Positions 34,193 to 37,056 of a stretch of DNA of 37,056 nucleotides are shown one piece after another. The notes under the pieces are model-generated. The model searched no databases. It had not been told where the DNA came from and saw only the letters and a program-made list of their open reading frames with translations. Positions within the stretch are counted from its first letter, which is position 1. Every line of letters begins with the position of its first letter. The position numbers and the translations under genes were made by a program. The DNA comes from Scopulibacillus darangshiensis. GTDB lineage: Bacteria > Bacillota > Bacilli > Bacillales > Sporolactobacillaceae. The DNA lies in assembly GCF_004341035.1 (NCBI RefSeq), contig NZ_SLXK01000039.1:1-37056 (forward strand), in the 5' to 3' direction.

Positions 34193-34236
34193 GTTAATTG
34201 ACTAGAAAAAAAGTGAAAAGACCTTGCACCAATCTC

Positions 34237-34395
34237 CTAGTTCCTTTTTAAGTATGGCTTAACCCTTAATAAGTCGTCCCTTTGTTCCATAAGCCTATTG
34301 ATTTCTTCTCTTAGTCTTTCGATGGTAGCCTCCATCTCATCTATACCTTCGGTAAGGTCGTGTGTGGGTTCCTTCTTCTCTTTTTCTACACTCAT
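34237..34395 (-). CDS. 52-residue coiled-coil protein of the transposon
   Basis: This small gene encodes a charged, helical protein: a polar start (MSVEKEKKEPTHDLTEG) then about 25 residues with heptad-like hydrophobics (IERLREEINRLMEQRDDLL) and a basic end (KPYLKRN). The ATG overlaps the ATPase stop as TAATG, so translation is coupled. This argues that it is real and works with the ATPase. I know no named family for it; it is not TniQ-like in length. The Leu/Ile spacing suggests dimerisation or a docking helix. A 45-bp gap separates it from the transposon end repeats. Confidence 0.65.
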   Translation of the reverse strand: MSVEKEKKEPTHDLTEGIDEMEATIERLREEINRLMEQRDDLLRVKPYLKRN

Positions 34396-35192
34396 TATCC
34401 CATCTCGTTCATGGCTCGTTGAACGTGGGATTCCCCAACAATAGCTTTTTCCTGCAAATAAGCATCCATTAGACTTTGGCTACATAATGTATTGATCTTG
34501 CGAGGGACACCCTGACTAAAGGTGTAAATCGCCTGAATAGCTTCTTCCGAAAAGATATCATGCGCGGTTTGGACAGCCTTAAGTTGATGCCGAATATATT
34601 CGGCCGTTTCTTGTTCCGTCAAAGCCACCACTTGATACCTCATCTGAATGCGCTGATCAATTGCCTCCAAATGTTTGACTTTTAATTGGTTTCTCAAACT
34701 TTGTTGTCCGACAATAATAAGGGATAGTGGCGACATTGAGTCCTCTCGGAAGTTCAAAATAAATCGAAGTTCCTGTAACATTGATTCAGAAAAGTGATGG
34801 GCCTCATCAAGAATGATCACGGGAATCTTTTTCTCATTTTCATAGATATCTAACATCAACGATTGATACTGCCTTTTCGCTTCCGTTGATCGAAAGGCGG
34901 GCTGGATACCAAAACATTGAAGCACTTCACGATAAAAGAGCTTTGGCGTAAGAGACGAGTCACATAAATACAAATAGCGATAGTGAATCGGATCGAGTTG
35001 ATGAACGAGGGCTCGAACCGCTGTGGACTTCCCCATACCTGCTTCTCCGGTGAGGAGGCAAAACTGTCGATGTTGGACTGAATATTCTAATCGAGCAGCT
35101 GCTTCTTTATGATTCGCTGAGGTAAATAAGTGATCGGGAGGGATTTCACGGGTAAAAGGAACGCCTTTCACGCGGTAAATAATCTTTCGCAA
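34395..35192 (-). CDS. TniB/ExeA-like transposon AAA+ ATPase, probably 5'-truncated
   Basis: This 265-residue AAA+ ATPase of the ExeA/TniB/TnsC type has Walker A GEAGMGKST near 49-57, Walker B VIILDEAHHF near 125-134, a sensor region LSLIIVGQQSLRNQL, and an arginine-finger-like IDQRIQMRY. Such ATPases select target DNA and activate a DDE transposase encoded by a gene just upstream. Here no transposase gene is upstream: by position 35200 the sequence belongs to another gene on the other strand. The TTG start at 35192 has no ribosome binding site, so the first codons and the promoter are likely lost. The element is therefore a non-autonomous remnant. Confidence 0.8.
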   Translation of the reverse strand: MRKIIYRVKGVPFTREIPPDHLFTSANHKEAAARLEYSVQHRQFCLLTGEAGMGKSTAVRALVHQLDPIHYRYLYLCDSSLTPKLFYREVLQCFGIQPAFRSTEAKRQYQSLMLDIYENEKKIPVIILDEAHHFSESMLQELRFILNFREDSMSPLSLIIVGQQSLRNQLKVKHLEAIDQRIQMRYQVVALTEQETAEYIRHQLKAVQTAHDIFSEEAIQAIYTFSQGVPRKINTLCSQSLMDAYLQEKAIVGESHVQRAMNEMG

Positions 35193-35199
35193 AACGAAA

Positions 35200-35633
35200 T
35201 AAAAAACGTAGTCCTTATCCCTACAAATGATGATGAGATCCCTTCTTATGGTGAATGGAATCGTTTATTTAGAAAATCAAGAATCTTAATGATTCCTCCC
35301 TCATACAAGAGAGCATGGGAATTTCTTACAGGTATTAGGGATAAAGGGTTACTTCCTTTGAACATCGTCATTGAAGACTCGCATGTAAAGCATGTTTTTA
35401 CGGGCAATTTAGATTTAGCTGAGGAATTAGAAGAATTAACAAACAAAAGAAGTGAACTTGTTTTAACCGAAATGGCATTTAGTACAAATGGTGGTATTAC
35501 AGAAAAGGATTTAGATTGGAGTAAAAATTCCCAACTAAACGAAGGTGCCATTGGTATTCATTTTGGTATTGGTGATGGATTAACAGGTGCACATATTGAT
35601 TTTATTTGTCCTGGTGTTAAACTAACAAATTGA
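35200..35633 (+). pseudogene. C-terminal fragment of an M29-like aminopeptidase
   Basis: About 145 residues remain. The tail has TEMAFSTNGG and NEGAIGIHFGIGDG followed by GAHIDFI, which resembles the end of thermophilic M29 leucyl aminopeptidases (EL.. GTN ... GTIHIALG ... HxD). Intact members are about 370-410 residues, so the N-terminal two thirds are missing, cut where the transposon ATPase gene begins. The open frame runs back into the ATPase gene to 35130, but that part is antisense chance sequence. It ends 12 bp before the MFS gene, so both were once one operon. Family assignment is moderate. Confidence 0.5.
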
Positions 35634-35645
35634 GGTAATTTACAT

Positions 35646-36926
35646 ATGATTAAAAAGTACTTTAATCTTATCGCCATGAATCGTAATTTTCGCTGGCTAT
35701 GGATCGGTTTATCAATTTCTTATTTGGGTGACGCATTATACAATATAGCGATTTCCTGGTATGTATTTATAAAGACGGGATCTAGCCTACAGGTAGGGAT
35801 GGTTCTTGTATTAACTTTTTTACCTAAAGTCCTATTTGGTTTATTCCTTGGCGTTCTTGTTGATCGATATAACCGGAAAACCTTGATGCAATTGGCACAA
35901 ATCATTCAGGCCATTGTGACCATGATATTGGCTTTATCTATGATGTTTGATTTCTTCCAACTCTGGATTCTTTATTCAGTAACGATATGCTTATCCATAA
36001 CATCTTCAATTTTTACACCTTCACAGAATGCCCTAATACCCAAGTTGGTTGATAGGGAGCAAATAATAACGGCGAATTCTTTTTTTTCATCATCACAACA
36101 AATTGCTCAGTTATTCGCTGTTATTCTCGGTGGTAGCTTAATATCACTTTGGGGAGCGGGTTACGCCATCGGTTTGAATTCTTTGAGTTTTATTGTAGCA
36201 TTTTTATTTGTTTCTCTAATGAAAGGCAAGGCAGTCTTGGAGGATGGTGGGGATAATTACAAAAAGACTTTCGATAAAAAAATATTTAGAGAAATGCGTG
36301 AAGGATTTCAATGGTTAGGGCGTAACCGCATCTTACTGAGTGTGTTAATTCTTGCAACAATAGCTAATATTGCTTTGGGTTCGATCAATGTTCTTGCCCC
36401 AATGATGATAAAAAAAGGGTTTGGAGCTAATGCCAGTTCATTCGCCGTTTTTGAAGGAGCTATGTTTTTAGGGATATTAGTCGGGAGCATCGTGATTGGT
36501 TTAGCAAGGCCTCGAAGAACAGGCATATTATTTAATTTAGCATTGGCGGTCCAAGGATTTGGCATGTTTGTCATATTTTTGGCACCTAACTTAATTATTG
36601 CAGATATCGGAAACTTTGTATTAGGTCTTGCTCTTATTGCCGTCATATTACCTGTGAGTACATCCTTTCAGACATTGGTACCTTCACAATTACGCGGACG
36701 AGTAAGCAGTATTAATAATATGATAACAAGCATTTCAATCCCCGTGACATATGCTGTTTTAGGTTTAATTGGCGATTCTTTTGGGGCGAAAATTTGCTTT
36801 TTTATAAGTGCATTACTACTCTTGGTATGTTCATTGATAGGGTTTTCTCTTAAAGGCCTTAAAAATTTAACATTGACTACCTCTTCGCCAAAGATTGGGC
36901 ACAACAATCAATCTGTCCAACATTAA
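35646..36926 (+). CDS. MFS transporter, EntS/macrolide-efflux type
   Basis: This 426-residue membrane protein has about 12 predicted helices and belongs to the MFS_3-like exporters: ISYLGDALYNIAISWYVF in helix 1, the loop motif DRYNRKTLM between helices 2 and 3, and FTPSQNALIPKLV. A charged cytoplasmic loop lies near 195-215. Such proteins export siderophores, macrolides or peptides; the substrate is unknown. ATG 35646 has GAGGTAA about 7 nt upstream. Its operon partner is the truncated peptidase, so its original promoter may be lost. It is AT-rich like its neighbours. Confidence 0.85.
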   Translation: MIKKYFNLIAMNRNFRWLWIGLSISYLGDALYNIAISWYVFIKTGSSLQVGMVLVLTFLPKVLFGLFLGVLVDRYNRKTLMQLAQIIQAIVTMILALSMMFDFFQLWILYSVTICLSITSSIFTPSQNALIPKLVDREQIITANSFFSSSQQIAQLFAVILGGSLISLWGAGYAIGLNSLSFIVAFLFVSLMKGKAVLEDGGDNYKKTFDKKIFREMREGFQWLGRNRILLSVLILATIANIALGSINVLAPMMIKKGFGANASSFAVFEGAMFLGILVGSIVIGLARPRRTGILFNLALAVQGFGMFVIFLAPNLIIADIGNFVLGLALIAVILPVSTSFQTLVPSQLRGRVSSINNMITSISIPVTYAVLGLIGDSFGAKICFFISALLLLVCSLIGFSLKGLKNLTLTTSSPKIGHNNQSVQH

Positions 36927-36967
36927 TTTTCAAGTTATTCTGTCTCAAAGTTTCCATTATTAATAAC

Positions 36968-37056
36968 TCAAACTTCGCAGACTGAAATCGGCAAATAAGC
37001 CTTGATATAATTGGGCAAGGCTGCTACCCATTGTTGAAGTTGACTTTGTATAAGTT
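36968..37056 (-). mobile_element. C-terminus of an IS4-like transposase, cut by the window edge
   Basis: The minus strand is open from the window edge to a TGA at 36968-36970 and reads QLQQWVAALPNYIKAYLPI near the end (28 codons). The pattern resembles C-termini of IS4-family transposases from Bacillales. Only the last residues are visible, so the family is tentative. Confidence 0.45.

Noticed and set aside
35130-35199. N-terminal part of the plus-strand frame that contains the peptidase fragment.
   Set aside because: It is antisense to the start of the ATPase gene, has no ribosome binding site and does not resemble the peptidase family.

Overview
The window looks like a chromosomal segment of a low-to-moderate GC Gram-positive bacterium of the order Bacillales. 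The support is strong AGGAGG ribosome binding sites, frequent TTG and GTG starts, a wall teichoic acid polymerase and exporter ATPase, lipoprotein-type solute binding proteins, a FIMAH-domain surface protein and an enhancer-binding regulator of the Bacillus type. I cannot name the species. Nearly all genes lie on the minus strand.

Layout. (1) 452-7593: teichoic acid region on the minus strand: tagH-like ATPase, a double-domain TagF-like polymerase and two tandem DUF6270 proteins, closed by a strong terminator. (2) 7748-11909: a GNAT acetyltransferase behind a good sigma-54 promoter match, an agmatinase-family hydrolase, a TetR regulator, a secreted metallophosphoesterase and a DUF2231 membrane protein. 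(3) 11939-16591: a secreted GH84 beta-N-acetylglucosaminidase divergent from a sigma-54 activator, then an unknown 148-residue protein. (4) 16592-17435: a gene-free stretch with an array of 52-bp tandem repeats, flanked by the 3' end of a glycerophosphodiesterase gene on one side and a decayed copy of that 3' end on the other. (5) 17438-29092: a minus-strand locus of ROK repressor, HAD phosphatase, sugar-type ABC importer (binding protein and two permeases, no ATPase), SGNH esterase, a 1352-residue surface metallophosphoesterase and a cytoplasmic glycerophosphodiesterase. (6) 29147-32677: a YdcF-like protein and an aldehyde dehydrogenase/iron alcohol dehydrogenase pair. (7) 32678-37056: an AT-rich, patchwork region with a secreted orphan protein, a broken two-gene-type transposon (TniB/ExeA-like ATPase, a 52-residue coiled-coil ORF and TGTC-type end repeats), a truncated M29-like peptidase, an MFS exporter and the C-terminus of another transposase at the window edge.

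How the genes may work together (inference). Region 5 reads as a scavenging system. Outside the cell, the surface phosphoesterase (and possibly the GH84 and the small metallophosphoesterase of region 2/3) would cut a phosphate- and sugar-containing polymer or lipid head group. The importer would take up the product, and the esterase, GDPD and HAD phosphatase would finish it inside under ROK control. The importer plus GDPD resembles the logic of the Ugp system, but the substrate cannot be read from the sequence. The most novel-looking items are this locus, the DUF6270 pair next to the teichoic acid polymerase, the 52-bp repeat array, and the small coiled-coil ORF in the transposon remnant.
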